Shown here: positions 27,529 through 36,707 of the stretch, piece after piece | How positions within the stretch are numbered: position 1 is the first letter of the stretch | Layout: each line of letters starts with the position of its first letter | Translations under genes and position numbers: made by a program | NCBI GenBank assembly: GCA_021737785.1 | Contig: JAIPDI010000012.1 | Span: forward strand, 39,477 to 103,476 | DNA length: 64,000 nt | Direction: 5' to 3' | Source of the DNA: Deltaproteobacteria bacterium | GTDB lineage: Bacteria; Desulfobacterota; DSM-4660; Desulfatiglandales; Desulfatiglandaceae | Notes under the pieces: generated by a model | What the model was told of the DNA's origin: nothing | Database searches by the model: none | Seen by the model: the letters and a program-made list of their open reading frames with translations, nothing else

Positions 27529-28524
27529 TCACTCTTCTATCTGTTGTGCCAGTCGGCCTACGGTTCTTTCCAGGGAATCGATGTCTTCCATGTTGATTCG
27601 CGAAGCGGATGGGTCAATATCCTTGATCATGTTGCTCAGGACTTGCTTGGGTCCCAATTCTATAAAGAGATTGTCAGGTTTGCGGATGAGCCGTTCGATG
27701 GTCCCCCGCCAGTTGACGATGTTGAAGATCTGAGTATAGAGTTCCTGTCGGATATGGAGCGGGTCTACAATGGCCTCTGTGGTCACGTTGGCCAGGACCG
27801 GTTTTGAGGCAATCTCTATTTCGCACCTTTCCAGGTGCTGCTTGAATTTATCCGCGGCAGGCTTCATGATGGGCGTATGGAACGGACCTTCCACCTTCAA
27901 CATGGTTGAGAGAAGCCCTTCCTTTTTCAGCTGATCCCCCATCTCGGCCAGCCTTTTTTTGGAGCCGCCCACAACCATCTGGCTCGGGGTATTGTTGAGA
28001 GTGATAAAGACCCCGAAGTCCTTGCACATGGCGCATATCTTGGCGTTATCGATTTCCTTTCCCTTGTTCACCACGGCCATCAGCCCTGCGCCCGGATAGG
28101 AGGTGCCCCATTCGGTCATCAGCTCTGCCCTTTTGTGGACCAAAGAGAGCGTTGTCCTGAAATCCATGGCCTCAGCCACCAGTAATGCCGTATATTCGCC
28201 CAGACTGTGTCCGGCCATCAGAGAGACGTCCAGAACAATGCCGCGTTCTCTACACGTTTCCTCCAGGACCCGGTAGCAGGCATAGCTCATGGTGAGTATG
28301 GAGGGCTGGGTGTAAAGGGTCTTGTTCAGGTCGGCCCTGTGGATAAATTTTCCGAACATATGTTTTTGAAAGCACAATTCGGCGACGTCATACCCGAGTA
28401 CCTGACTGGCCTCATTATAGATGTCCTTGACCAGCGGGAATCTGTCGTACAGGTCTTTTCCCATGCCCACATACTGGGAACCCTGGCCCGGAAAAATCAG
28501 AATGGTTCTCTTGCGTTTTGTCAT
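27529..28524 (-). CDS. fabD: Malonyl-CoA:ACP transacylase
   Basis: Loads malonate onto acyl carrier protein for fatty acid synthesis. FPGQGSQYVGMG is near the N-terminus, Ser107 in GHSLGE is the nucleophile, and FHTPIM holds the catalytic His. The start at MTKRKRTILIF (28524) is preferred over 28611, whose extra 29 residues have no family match. It is a single gene, convergent with asnB and divergent from the carboxyltransferase gene. No other fab genes or ACP are next to it, which is unusual for fabD and may mean a specialised role. Confidence 0.88.
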   Translation of the reverse strand: MTKRKRTILIFPGQGSQYVGMGKDLYDRFPLVKDIYNEASQVLGYDVAELCFQKHMFGKFIHRADLNKTLYTQPSILTMSYACYRVLEETCRERGIVLDVSLMAGHSLGEYTALLVAEAMDFRTTLSLVHKRAELMTEWGTSYPGAGLMAVVNKGKEIDNAKICAMCKDFGVFITLNNTPSQMVVGGSKKRLAEMGDQLKKEGLLSTMLKVEGPFHTPIMKPAADKFKQHLERCEIEIASKPVLANVTTEAIVDPLHIRQELYTQIFNIVNWRGTIERLIRKPDNLFIELGPKQVLSNMIKDIDPSASRINMEDIDSLERTVGRLAQQIEE

Positions 28525-28660
28525 CTTACCTTGCTTCAGCAGTTTGAAGGTTAATGAATTCTTAGAATTGTGCTTCACGTCATCGGTTGCCATTGATCTA
28601 TTCAGCGGCATTGTCCCTCGCTCCCAACGCCTTGTGCCTTACGCCTCATACTGTTTATTC

Positions 28661-28688
28661 TTGACAATGAGGGCATTTCACATATGAT
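28661..28688 (+). promoter_or_regulatory. Sigma-70-type promoter for the carboxyltransferase gene
   Basis: TTGACA at 28661-28666 and TATGAT at 28683-28688, spaced 16 bp, lie about 125 bp upstream of the start at 28814. Both boxes are close to consensus. Confidence 0.6.
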
Positions 28689-28813
28689 GGTGCCGCATGA
28701 TTGAATATCCTTCATATCAGTCTTTTCATCTTTATTCAACCGTAAAATCCGCACGATCCCCGGGGATAAGGACTCACGCATCCTAATCGACCTTTAACAC
28801 TGGAGATATCCGA

Positions 28814-30364
28814 ATGAACATTGACGACAAGATCAGGGAGCTGGAAAGCAGGAATCTTGAGGCGGAGTTGGGGGGGGGGCAGAAGCGCATCGACGACCAA
28901 CATAAGAAAGGGAAGATGACCGCACGGGAGCGGATCGACGGCCTTCTGGATAAAGGGAGTTTTCAAGAGCTGGATAAATTCGTGGTTCATCGATGCCAGG
29001 ACTTCGGCATGGATAAGAAGAAGATCCCGGGAGACGGGGTGGTCACCGGCTATGGAACCGTTAACGGCCGTCGGGTTTTTCTTTTTTCTCAGGATTTCAC
29101 TGTGTTCGGGGGTTCCCTGAGCGGGGCATTCGGTCAGAAGGTCTGCAAGGTCATGGATCTGGCCCTCAAGAACGGGGCCCCCATGATCGGTCTGAACGAC
29201 TCCGGGGGGGCCAGGATCCAGGAGGGGGTCATGAGCCTTGCCGGGTACGGCGAGATATTCAAGAGAAATGTCTGGAGTTCAGGGGTGGTGCCCCAGATAT
29301 CCGTGATTATGGGCCCCTGCGCCGGGGGCGCGGTATACTCCCCTGCGCTCACGGATCTGACCATCATGGTCAAGAAGACGAGCAACATGTTTATCACGGG
29401 GCCGCAGGTCATCAAGGCGGTCACCTCGGAGGAGGTTTCGGCCGAGGAACTGGGGGGCGCCATGGCCCACAACACCAAGAGCGGGGTGGCCCACTTTGCC
29501 GAGGACTCGGACCAGGCGGCCCTGGACAGGGTCCGGGAGATCCTGTCGTACCTTCCTCAGAATTACAGGGAAAAGGCGCCTGCGGTGGAGTGTGCGGACG
29601 ACCCGAACCGGACGGAAAGATCTCTCAATACCGTGGTGCCGACCAATCCCAGGCTCCCCTACGATATGACGGAGATTATTCGAACGGTGTTGGACAACCA
29701 ACGGTTCCTCGAGGTACAGAAGCACTTTGCAAAGAACATGGTGGTGGGCTTCGGCCGGTTGAACGGCCTCTCCGTCGGCATTATCGCCAATCAGCCGAAA
29801 TTTCTGGCCGGGTGTCTGGATACCAAGGCCTCGGTCAAATGCGCCCGGTTCATCCGGATGTGCGACGCCTTTAATCTCCCCACCATTACCTTTGTGGATG
29901 TGCCCGGATACCTTCCCGGGGTACAGCAGGAATATGATGGAATCATTAAACACGGGGCCAAGATCATCTTTGCCTATTCAGAGGCCACGGTCCCCAAAAT
30001 CACCGTGGTGACCCGAAAGGCCTACGGAGGGGCCTATATCGCCATGTCGGCCAAGCACCTGGGCGGGGACATCAACTTTGCCTATCCGACGGCCGAGATT
30101 GCGGTCATGGGTCCCGAAGGGGCGGCCAACATCATCTTCAGAAAGGAACTGACCGAGGCGGATGATCCGGCCGCGGTGAAGGAGAGGCTGGTTGAGGAGT
30201 ATAGGGACAACTTCGCCAGTCCGTTCAAGGCAGCGGAACTGGGGTATACGGACCATATCATTTTTCCTGAAAACACCCGGCCAAGATTGATCCATGCCCT
30301 GATGATGCTGAAGGACAAACAGGAGTCGATTCCCGAAAGGCGGCACGGAAATATCCCCCTGTAG
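28814..30364 (+). CDS. Acyl-CoA carboxylase carboxyltransferase (beta) subunit, PccB type
   Basis: A crotonase-fold carboxyltransferase of 516 residues, the normal length for propionyl/methylmalonyl-CoA carboxyltransferase. Oxyanion-hole glycines are present in both halves: [11 protein letters not shown] with [12 protein letters not shown], and VDVPGYLPG with [12 protein letters not shown]. It moves carboxyl between biotin and an acyl-CoA. No biotin carboxylase or biotin carrier gene is adjacent, so partners must lie elsewhere, possibly in a decarboxylase complex. A consensus-like promoter lies upstream and a strong hairpin follows. Confidence 0.9.
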   Translation: MNIDDKIRELESRNLEAELGGGQKRIDDQHKKGKMTARERIDGLLDKGSFQELDKFVVHRCQDFGMDKKKIPGDGVVTGYGTVNGRRVFLFSQDFTVFGGSLSGAFGQKVCKVMDLALKNGAPMIGLNDSGGARIQEGVMSLAGYGEIFKRNVWSSGVVPQISVIMGPCAGGAVYSPALTDLTIMVKKTSNMFITGPQVIKAVTSEEVSAEELGGAMAHNTKSGVAHFAEDSDQAALDRVREILSYLPQNYREKAPAVECADDPNRTERSLNTVVPTNPRLPYDMTEIIRTVLDNQRFLEVQKHFAKNMVVGFGRLNGLSVGIIANQPKFLAGCLDTKASVKCARFIRMCDAFNLPTITFVDVPGYLPGVQQEYDGIIKHGAKIIFAYSEATVPKITVVTRKAYGGAYIAMSAKHLGGDINFAYPTAEIAVMGPEGAANIIFRKELTEADDPAAVKERLVEEYRDNFASPFKAAELGYTDHIIFPENTRPRLIHALMMLKDKQESIPERRHGNIPL

Positions 30365-30420
30365 GCGCACGGGTTTTTTTCTCACACAACACCGCAAAGC
30401 CCACAAAGAAAAAATCTCAA

Positions 30421-30460
30421 AAAAGAGGCATCTCCCCTGGCCAGGGGAGATGCCTCTTTT
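30421..30460. terminator. Bidirectional rho-independent terminator
   Basis: A perfect 20-bp dyad without loop bases (effective stem about 18 bp with a small loop), with an A-rich run before and TTTTGTTT after. It sits between the plus-strand carboxyltransferase and the minus-strand response regulator and should serve both. Confidence 0.85.
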
Positions 30461-30487
30461 GTTTCATTCTGTCAGCCAAACAGGTTG

Positions 30488-30985
30488 TCAGCGCAACATC
30501 CGGGTCCGCTTCTCCCAGAATTCCTTCTCCTTTTCTCTCCAGTCAGGGCCGCCGAATTTTTTGTCGTAAAAGTGCCCCAGCCTCTCAAATACCTTGATCC
30601 ATGCGCTCTTGTGTTTCTCTTTTGCCTCCAATACATCGGCAACAAAGACATGGATGCGATCGATTTCATCCTTGGGCGCAAAATAATAGGCCCCTTTTTC
30701 CGCCGACTTCTTGAGGCTTTCCTCCGACAGGGCGTGAGCCGTAAGCATCAGTGCGGGGATTCCCCGTCTGGATGCGACGGCAAGAAGATCAAATCCTTGG
30801 ACGCCCATGATGTCAAGGATCGCCACATCATACAGATTGTTTTCAAGGAGCGTTTTCCCCTCCTCGAACGTGGTCGCCGTGTCGAGTTTGCACATGTCCA
30901 GCAGGCCTGCCAAGGTATCGAGGACATCCTGCTCGTCGTCTACGATAAGGACTCTCTTGCCGCTGATGAGCTCTCTATATTCCAT
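30488..30985 (-). CDS. Stand-alone response regulator (REC domain)
   Basis: A receiver domain with the acidic pair D16-D17, phospho-acceptor D58 (AILDIMG), T82 and K105, all in the expected places. After about residue 125 there is a charged helical tail (EKEKEFWEKRTRMLR) and no DNA-binding or enzymatic output domain. It therefore acts by protein contact or belongs to a multi-part phosphorelay. No histidine kinase is adjacent. It lies downstream of the acyl-CoA ligase gene, 43 bp away, and may be in that operon. Confidence 0.88.
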   Translation of the reverse strand: MEYRELISGKRVLIVDDEQDVLDTLAGLLDMCKLDTATTFEEGKTLLENNLYDVAILDIMGVQGFDLLAVASRRGIPALMLTAHALSEESLKKSAEKGAYYFAPKDEIDRIHVFVADVLEAKEKHKSAWIKVFERLGHFYDKKFGGPDWREKEKEFWEKRTRMLR

Positions 30986-31028
30986 TTTAATGGTTCTCCG
31001 ATCAGTTGCGGTAACGCCGGAATTCCCT

Positions 31029-32561
31029 TCAGGAGTGAAAAAGCTGTTTCACCTCTCGAGTCAACACCTTTCCCATGGTATTTTTCGGCAGTTCCTCTAC
31101 AAAAAGAATCTCTTTGGGGCATTTCCAATCGTGAAGATGCGTCCTGCAATGGGCCTGAATCTCACCGGATGTGATATCCGCCTGAGGTTTTTTGACCACT
31201 GCGGCCACCACCTTTTCTCCCCATTGGGCATCAGGAATGCCTACCACGGATGACTCTCGCACATCATCCAGTGCATTGATGACCCCTTCCACCTCTTTGG
31301 GGGAGATATTTTCGCCCCCGGAGATGATAATATGCTTGCATCGGTCGGTCAGGTAATAATAACCGTCCGCATCCACCTTTCCCAGATCGCCGGTCCTGAA
31401 CCATCCCTTTTCAAAGGCCTGGGCGGTTTCTTTTGGCTTGTTCCAGTACCCCGGGGTCACTCCCGGACCTCTGAGCCAGATCTCGCCTTCGTGGCCGGGA
31501 ACCACGTCTTTGAATGTCTCAATATCGACGATCCGGACTTCCAGGCCCGGAAGTGGCAGACCGATGGCACCGGGCTTGCGCAGCCCCCTGACCGGATTGG
31601 AAAAGTTCATCCCGGTCTCTGACATCCCCTCGCGTTCCACGGGTTCTTTTCCGAATACCCCGGCTATTTTTTCAAAGTCCTTTGCCAGAAGCGGGGCCGA
31701 TCCGGAGGTCCACAGACGCATGTGCTCGAAGTCCAGCTTCCTATCCCCCGCATGGTCCATGAGCTTGCCGTACATCGGGGGCACGGCCATAAAGAGAGTG
31801 CAGGCATGTTGCCCGGTTTTTTCCGTCAGCAGATCCAAGACCTGCCGGGGGGAAAATCGATCCAGCATCAGGACACGGGCCCCGGCCATGAGGACGGTAT
31901 GGAGGGCAAAACAGAGACCGTGCACATGAAAGAGGGGGAGTGCATGACATAAAACGTCGGTTTCCGCTATTTCCCATATGTTGATAATATTTCTTGCATC
32001 ATGGGTCAGATTTCCCTGGGTGAGGATCGCCCCTTTCGGCCTCCCGGTGGTGCCCGAGGTGTAGATGATGAGGCCTGGGTCATCCGGGCCGACGTCTTCT
32101 TCTACCCGGTCGTCCGAGGCGGAACGGAAAAAGTCCAGGTCCTGGTAAGGCCTTTTTGTATCAATGGTGAGGGAGGTAAGCCCCGGGGCGAGATCATGGA
32201 CAATCTCCTCCTGCTCAGGGCCTGCAAACGCCAGTGTTGCATCGGCATCGCGAATGAGGTATTCCATTTCCGACTTCTTGAATCCCGGGTTCAAGGGGAC
32301 GCCGACGGCCCCCATTTTTTGAAGGGCCAGGTGGGCGACCACAAACAAGAGGGATTTGGGAAGAAAGAGGATGACCCGGTCTCCCTTTTTCACCCCCAGG
32401 TTTTTCAGGGTGTTGGCCATCCGGTTTGAATCCCGGTCCAGGTCTTGGTATGTCAATTCCGTCTCAACAACGCCCTCACGGAAAAAGGCAATGGCCTCCT
32501 CGCTGGCCCGGGCTGAGAAGACATTCAAGAAGGAGGCCTTCAATGTTTTTTCATGGGTCAT
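31029..32561 (-). CDS. AMP-forming acyl-CoA ligase, malonyl-CoA synthetase-like
   Basis: An ANL-superfamily ligase. The A3 loop YTSGTTGRPKGA, A5 motif EREGMSETGMN, A7 GDLGKVDADG, A8 hinge and the C-terminal catalytic Lys in NTMGKVLTRE are present. The A5 region followed by SNP and GLPLPGLEVRI closely resembles MatB/ACSF3 malonyl-CoA synthetases, so malonate or a methylmalonate-like dicarboxylate is the likely substrate (inference). A GTG at 32624 overlaps the upstream stop and could add 21 residues. It is the last transporter-linked gene of the GntR-TRAP operon. Confidence 0.85.
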   Translation of the reverse strand: MTHEKTLKASFLNVFSARASEEAIAFFREGVVETELTYQDLDRDSNRMANTLKNLGVKKGDRVILFLPKSLLFVVAHLALQKMGAVGVPLNPGFKKSEMEYLIRDADATLAFAGPEQEEIVHDLAPGLTSLTIDTKRPYQDLDFFRSASDDRVEEDVGPDDPGLIIYTSGTTGRPKGAILTQGNLTHDARNIINIWEIAETDVLCHALPLFHVHGLCFALHTVLMAGARVLMLDRFSPRQVLDLLTEKTGQHACTLFMAVPPMYGKLMDHAGDRKLDFEHMRLWTSGSAPLLAKDFEKIAGVFGKEPVEREGMSETGMNFSNPVRGLRKPGAIGLPLPGLEVRIVDIETFKDVVPGHEGEIWLRGPGVTPGYWNKPKETAQAFEKGWFRTGDLGKVDADGYYYLTDRCKHIIISGGENISPKEVEGVINALDDVRESSVVGIPDAQWGEKVVAAVVKKPQADITSGEIQAHCRTHLHDWKCPKEILFVEELPKNTMGKVLTREVKQLFHS

Positions 32562-32620
32562 TCGCGTTATCCCTGCTTGGATTAATTGAACAGCTTGAAG
32601 ATTTTTACTTAACGCCTTGC

Positions 32621-33957
32621 TCACCCGATCATCCTGTCAGGGAGCCATGTGGCCAGTTCAGGCCAGATACACACACTGAGGATCACGAGCCCTTCGATGA
32701 TAACAAAAGGCACGACGCCCAACAGGACATGGGACATGGGGACGTCCGGCGCGATGCTCTTTACAATATAGAGATTCAGCCCTACGGGCGGAGTGACCAG
32801 GCCGATTTCGAGATTGACCGTCATGATCACGGCAAACCATATGGGGTCAAATCCCAGTCCTTTGATAATGGGAACCAACAGGGGCGCAATCATCAGGATC
32901 ACGGCCGCCGGGGGGATAAAACAGCCCAGCATCAGGAGAAGTATATTGATGAGGAACATGATCCCCCATTTTCCAAAAGGGAGACTCAAAATGAGTTCGC
33001 CCATGGCCTGTGTGGCATAGAGATCCGAAGAGACATAGGCAAACAGCACGGCGGCGGCCATGATCATCAGGATCATGCTGCTCTCGTTTAGGGCCTTGAT
33101 GAAGATTTTCCAGAGTTGCCGGGGTCTGTAAATTCTGTAAATGGTGATGACGAAGAAGATGGACAACACCGCTCCCAATGCCCCGGCCTCACTCGGCGTT
33201 GCCCAGCCGCCATAGAGCGACCCCATGATCCCGAATATGATCAGGACAAACGGCAGGATCTTGATGAGGGACTCGAAGCGTTCCTTCCAGGTAAAGCTTT
33301 CGATGATGCCCCGGTCTTCGATATAATACATGGCGCCGGCCTTGGCAGGCACGATCTTTCGATAGTAAAACACCCCGCCCACCCAGATGCAGCTCAAGAG
33401 GATTTCGAGCATCCCCGGTAGAATACCCGCGATAAAGCACTTACCGATGGATGTCTCGGTGGCGACACCATAGAGGATCATGGTGACGCTGGGCGGGATC
33501 AGGATGCCGAAGGTTCCGGCGTGGGCGATCAATCCGGTGCTCAATGCAGGCGAGTAGCCGCGGCGTCTCATCTCCGGGATACCGATCCCTCCGATGGCTG
33601 CGGCCGTGGCAGGACTGGAGCCGCACAGGGCCGCAAAGATGCCGCAGCCGATCATGTTGGCAATCCCCAGCCCCCCGGTATTTTGTACAGCCATTTATGA
33701 AGGGTTTCGTACAGATCCTTGCTGGCATTGGATTCGGCGATGGGCGCGCTGAGCAGAATGAAGAGGGGGATCGCCAGCAGGGCAAAGTTGTCCATGCTGC
33801 TGTAGAGCACGTAGGGGATTGTGGGGATGAGATGGGGAGAAAAGATGAGAACGAATATCATGGAGATACCGACCAGTCCCGCCCATATGGGAATGCCGGA
33901 GATCAACAGTACAAATGCCCCTCCAAACAGGAGCATCGCAATCGACAGCTCATCCAT
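32621..33957 (-). pseudogene. TRAP transporter large permease DctM, frameshifted
   Basis: The two reading frames together make one DctM of about 445 residues with some 12 membrane helices, the membrane channel of a sodium-driven carboxylate importer. The N-terminal part (33957 to about 33675) ends HKWLYKIPGG and then runs out of frame; the rest resumes as GGLGIANMIGCGIFAALCGSS. The break is at a run of six C on the plus strand (33671-33676); one more base restores the frame. It may be a real mutation, polymerase slippage or a sequencing error. The ligase gene is immediately downstream. Confidence 0.85.
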
Positions 33958-33987
33958 GCTCAGTTTTCCTTTCCAGGACCGTATCGG

Positions 33988-34563
33988 TTATTCCGGGTCT
34001 GAATCAGTCTTGGGGATGTCGATATCTCTCAGTTCAAACAGCTCCGCCTCTTCATTGTACTCCCCTGTTCTGAGGGCGATGATCTTGTTGCGTATGTACA
34101 GGATGTACTGGAAAAAAAGGAGCGTCATCCCGAGTGGAAGAAAGAAGTATGGAATCCAGAGGGGCGGGCCCCACAGCGATTCCGAGTGGTCGTTGCGAAC
34201 CACGGTCTCCCACCACATGGGCCAGGCATACCATGCCAATACCGCGGCGATTATACACGACAGGATGGAAACCACGATAAGGGTGATCTCCCTGGACTTG
34301 GGAGAGAGATGGATGACCACCAGATCCACATTCAGATGATGTTCGTTTTTCTGAACAAAGGCAGATCCTGAAAAGACCGTAAATATCAGGAGGAACACAG
34401 ATGCCTCAATCTGCCAGATCGTGGAAATGCCGAATACCTTTCTGATAACGACGCCTTCGGTTACGATCACGGCCGCCGCCACCAGAGATAATGCGGCGAT
34501 CCAGCCGCTCAGGTGGGTCAATCCGTCAATACACCATGCCAATGCTCTTCCGAATACCCTCAT
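33988..34563 (-). CDS. TRAP transporter small permease DctQ
   Basis: A 191-residue protein with four hydrophobic segments and the family's GSAFVQKNEHHLNVDL block after the second helix, typical of DctQ. It partners the DctM and DctP encoded beside it. An AGAGGTG Shine-Dalgarno sequence lies about 9 bp before the ATG. The C-terminal tail (EEAELFELRDIDIPKTDSDPE) is acidic and cytosolic. Its 31-bp distance to dctM and shared strand indicate one operon. Confidence 0.88.
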   Translation of the reverse strand: MRVFGRALAWCIDGLTHLSGWIAALSLVAAAVIVTEGVVIRKVFGISTIWQIEASVFLLIFTVFSGSAFVQKNEHHLNVDLVVIHLSPKSREITLIVVSILSCIIAAVLAWYAWPMWWETVVRNDHSESLWGPPLWIPYFFLPLGMTLLFFQYILYIRNKIIALRTGEYNEEAELFELRDIDIPKTDSDPE

Positions 34564-34587
34564 GATCGGACACCTCTTTGTTAATCT

Positions 34588-34718
34588 TGAAGTGTCTAAA
34601 GTGATCTAAAGTGCTTAAAGTATGCCCTGTCCAACAGGGGGGAAGACGCGACCTCGTGTTTTAAATGCCGTCTTTAACTTTAGCTCACTTTAGTCACTTT
34701 GGACGCTTTAGCTCACTT
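34588..34718. repeat. CTAAAGTG repeat array with inverted copies
   Basis: Direct copies CTAAAGTG at 34596-34603 and 34606-34613 (10-bp period) followed by CTTAAAG, then inverted copies CACTTTAG 34686-34693, CACTTTGG 34695-34702 and CGCTTTAG 34704-34711. The two halves can fold into a long stem-loop in the dctP-dctQ spacer, perhaps protecting dctP mRNA. Confidence 0.6.
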
Positions 34719-34724
34719 CCATTT

Positions 34725-35747
34725 CTATTTCATCGCCTCAAGGGCCATATCAAGATATTCCTGCCCCCCCGGCACGGTCTCGGCATAATCCTTCCATGCG
34801 GTCTGTTTCGCAAATGCCAGCCAGGAGTTGAATTCCGCTTCGGTCATGTAATGGATCTCGACCCCTGCCTTGGTATATTCCTCGACAAGTTTGTCTACAA
34901 GACCTTTAAAGTTCTGGTAAATCCAGTTTTCGTGCATCCATTCGGCGGTTTCAAGAAAGGCCTTCTGATGTTCGGGCGTGAGCCGGTTCCATGTTTTCGT
35001 GGAAATGCACAGATTCTCAGACATGTACCAGATGGAATAGTCCTTCGGGGCATTGATATACTTGAGGACCTCATAGAGCCGGAATGAAACAAAAGAGGCG
35101 GACGAGGTCAGCATGGTATCCAGGACCCCGGTGGACAAGGCATGATAGGTCTCTGAGGAAGGCATGCTGGTGATGGAGGCCCCGGCCTGTTGCATCATGT
35201 ATTCAAATTTTTTGCCGGCCGCCCGCATCTTGGTTCCCTTCACGTCTTCCGGGAGCTTTATCTGTCTGATGGAGCTGCCGATGCCGCCGTCGAACCATGC
35301 CCATACCAGGTTTTTGACGCCGTTTTCTTCCATCAGGGCCTCGATTTTTTTGCCGATCGGCTTATTTCTCCAGCTCAACCCCTGCTTGATATTGGCAACC
35401 GAACAGGGCATCAGGGTGATCGAGAATTGAGGTACTTTTCCGGAGGCATAATCCAGGGGGAATATGGATATGTCCAATGCGCCGTTGCGCATGGCATCCC
35501 ACTGCTCTTTCGCTTTGAACAGGGAGCTGGCCGGATAATAGCGGAATGTGACTTCGCCGTTGGTCTTCTTGGTGACCATGTCTCCAAACACCCGCCCCAT
35601 CAGGTCCCGGACATCGCCGGACGCAAACTGATGGGAGACCTTGAGCATCACGGGACGGGCTTCCGCGGGTTGGCCCCAGGCCAGAAAGGCACCTGCCAGG
35701 CATAAAGTAACAACCAGGATTCCGAATCTTGTGGTTCTTGATCTCAT
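34725..35747 (-). CDS. TRAP transporter substrate-binding protein DctP
   Basis: A periplasmic solute receptor of the DctP family with a signal peptide at 1-28 (cleavage near AEA). The conserved Arg in GTKMRAAGKK and the SETYHALSTGVLD block line the carboxylate site in this family. The start at 35747 follows a perfect TAAGGAGGT Shine-Dalgarno sequence; a longer frame to 35846 was rejected. It lies downstream of the GntR gene and upstream of dctQM. The ligand is probably a short organic acid, given the adjacent malonyl-CoA-synthetase-like ligase. Confidence 0.9.
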   Translation of the reverse strand: MRSRTTRFGILVVTLCLAGAFLAWGQPAEARPVMLKVSHQFASGDVRDLMGRVFGDMVTKKTNGEVTFRYYPASSLFKAKEQWDAMRNGALDISIFPLDYASGKVPQFSITLMPCSVANIKQGLSWRNKPIGKKIEALMEENGVKNLVWAWFDGGIGSSIRQIKLPEDVKGTKMRAAGKKFEYMMQQAGASITSMPSSETYHALSTGVLDTMLTSSASFVSFRLYEVLKYINAPKDYSIWYMSENLCISTKTWNRLTPEHQKAFLETAEWMHENWIYQNFKGLVDKLVEEYTKAGVEIHYMTEAEFNSWLAFAKQTAWKDYAETVPGGQEYLDMALEAMK

Positions 35748-35787
35748 TGCGACCTCCTTATCCGCTAAGGTTATCAGGTTTGGCGCG

Positions 35788-36474
35788 TTATCGTGCCGCC
35801 GCCACTTTTCCTTCTTCCGCCTCCTTGCTGGCATACAGCCCGACAAGGGCCTTGCACTGCATGAGGAGATGGTGCTTCATCAAGGATTCCGCTGAATCGG
35901 AGTCTCGCGTCCGAAATGCCCCAATCAGGTTCCGATGTTCCTGAATGGATTGGTCAAAGCGCTCCGGCTGGTAAAGCTGTCGCTGGCGATAGAGGAGGAT
36001 CTTCTGCCTCAGGCCGTTGATCAGGTCGTTTAACACCCTGTTTCCGGTCAATTCCTGTATAAACGCATGAATGATATGATTGGTCTTCAGATAGGCTTCA
36101 TGGTCCCTGTTTCGGAAGTGGCTTTCGAGTACTTCGTGGAGGGCTTCGATTTTCTGAAGGTCTCTTTCCTTCATGCGGATCACGGCGAGCCGGGCGCATG
36201 CCCCCTCCAGCACGCCCATGACTTCGAACAGATCGCTGATCTCTTCAATACAGGGCTGACTGACAAAGGCGCCCTTGTGGGGGATGAGTTGGATGAGCCC
36301 CTCTGATGTGAGCTGTCGGAGGGCCTCGCGGACAGGGGTTCGGCTGACCCCCATGGATTCGCAGAGGTCCTTTTCGCTCACCTTTTGGCCCCTGACCAAG
36401 ATCCCCTTCTGGATCATCTTCCGTATTCGGGAGACGATTTCCTGGTGCAGGGTCGTGGCATGGATTTTTTGCAT
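35788..36474 (-). CDS. GntR-family regulator, FadR/FCD subgroup
   Basis: A winged-helix DNA-binding domain (residues 8-75; SEKDLCESMGVSRTPVREALRQL is the recognition region) followed by an all-helical FCD ligand domain with the metal-site histidines expected near 130-215. It lies first in the minus-strand operon with TRAP and ligase genes, and a perfect palindrome overlaps its own promoter, so it probably represses itself and the operon until an organic acid or acyl-CoA binds. Confidence 0.9.
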   Translation of the reverse strand: MQKIHATTLHQEIVSRIRKMIQKGILVRGQKVSEKDLCESMGVSRTPVREALRQLTSEGLIQLIPHKGAFVSQPCIEEISDLFEVMGVLEGACARLAVIRMKERDLQKIEALHEVLESHFRNRDHEAYLKTNHIIHAFIQELTGNRVLNDLINGLRQKILLYRQRQLYQPERFDQSIQEHRNLIGAFRTRDSDSAESLMKHHLLMQCKALVGLYASKEAEEGKVAAAR

Positions 36475-36494
36475 CGGGCGCCTTTAAAATTCTA

Positions 36495-36534
36495 TTTTGT
36501 ATACTTTATAAAGTATACAAAAAACCCTTGTCAA
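36495..36534 (-). promoter_or_regulatory. Promoter with 28-bp palindromic operator for the GntR-TRAP operon
   Basis: On the minus strand TTGACA (36529-36534), a 17-bp spacer and TTATAA (36506-36511) form a near-consensus promoter about 30 bp before the gntR start. A perfect 28-bp palindrome at 36495-36522, built from two GTATAC cores, covers the -10 box and spacer. FCD-type GntR proteins commonly bind TTGTATACAA-like sites, so this is the likely operator. Confidence 0.75.
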
Positions 36535-36707
36535 GGAAAAAAATGAGCGCGGCCCTCTCTGTGCAGGATGGAGAATTGCTGAAATTGGCATCAGGAAAGG
36601 GGTATTCGCGGCCCAGGCCTGCAGCGACGCCTGAGGAATAATGGGTGTGATGGGGGGAAGGGGTACCAGGAAAGGCTGGCCGGGTGTTTCGAGGCAGCGG
36701 GGGTCGC

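Noticed and set aside
32621..33957. Programmed frameshift or selenocysteine readthrough in dctM
   Set aside because: There is no slippery heptamer plus hairpin context that I can support and no in-frame TGA at the break; a simple one-base loss is the plainer reading.
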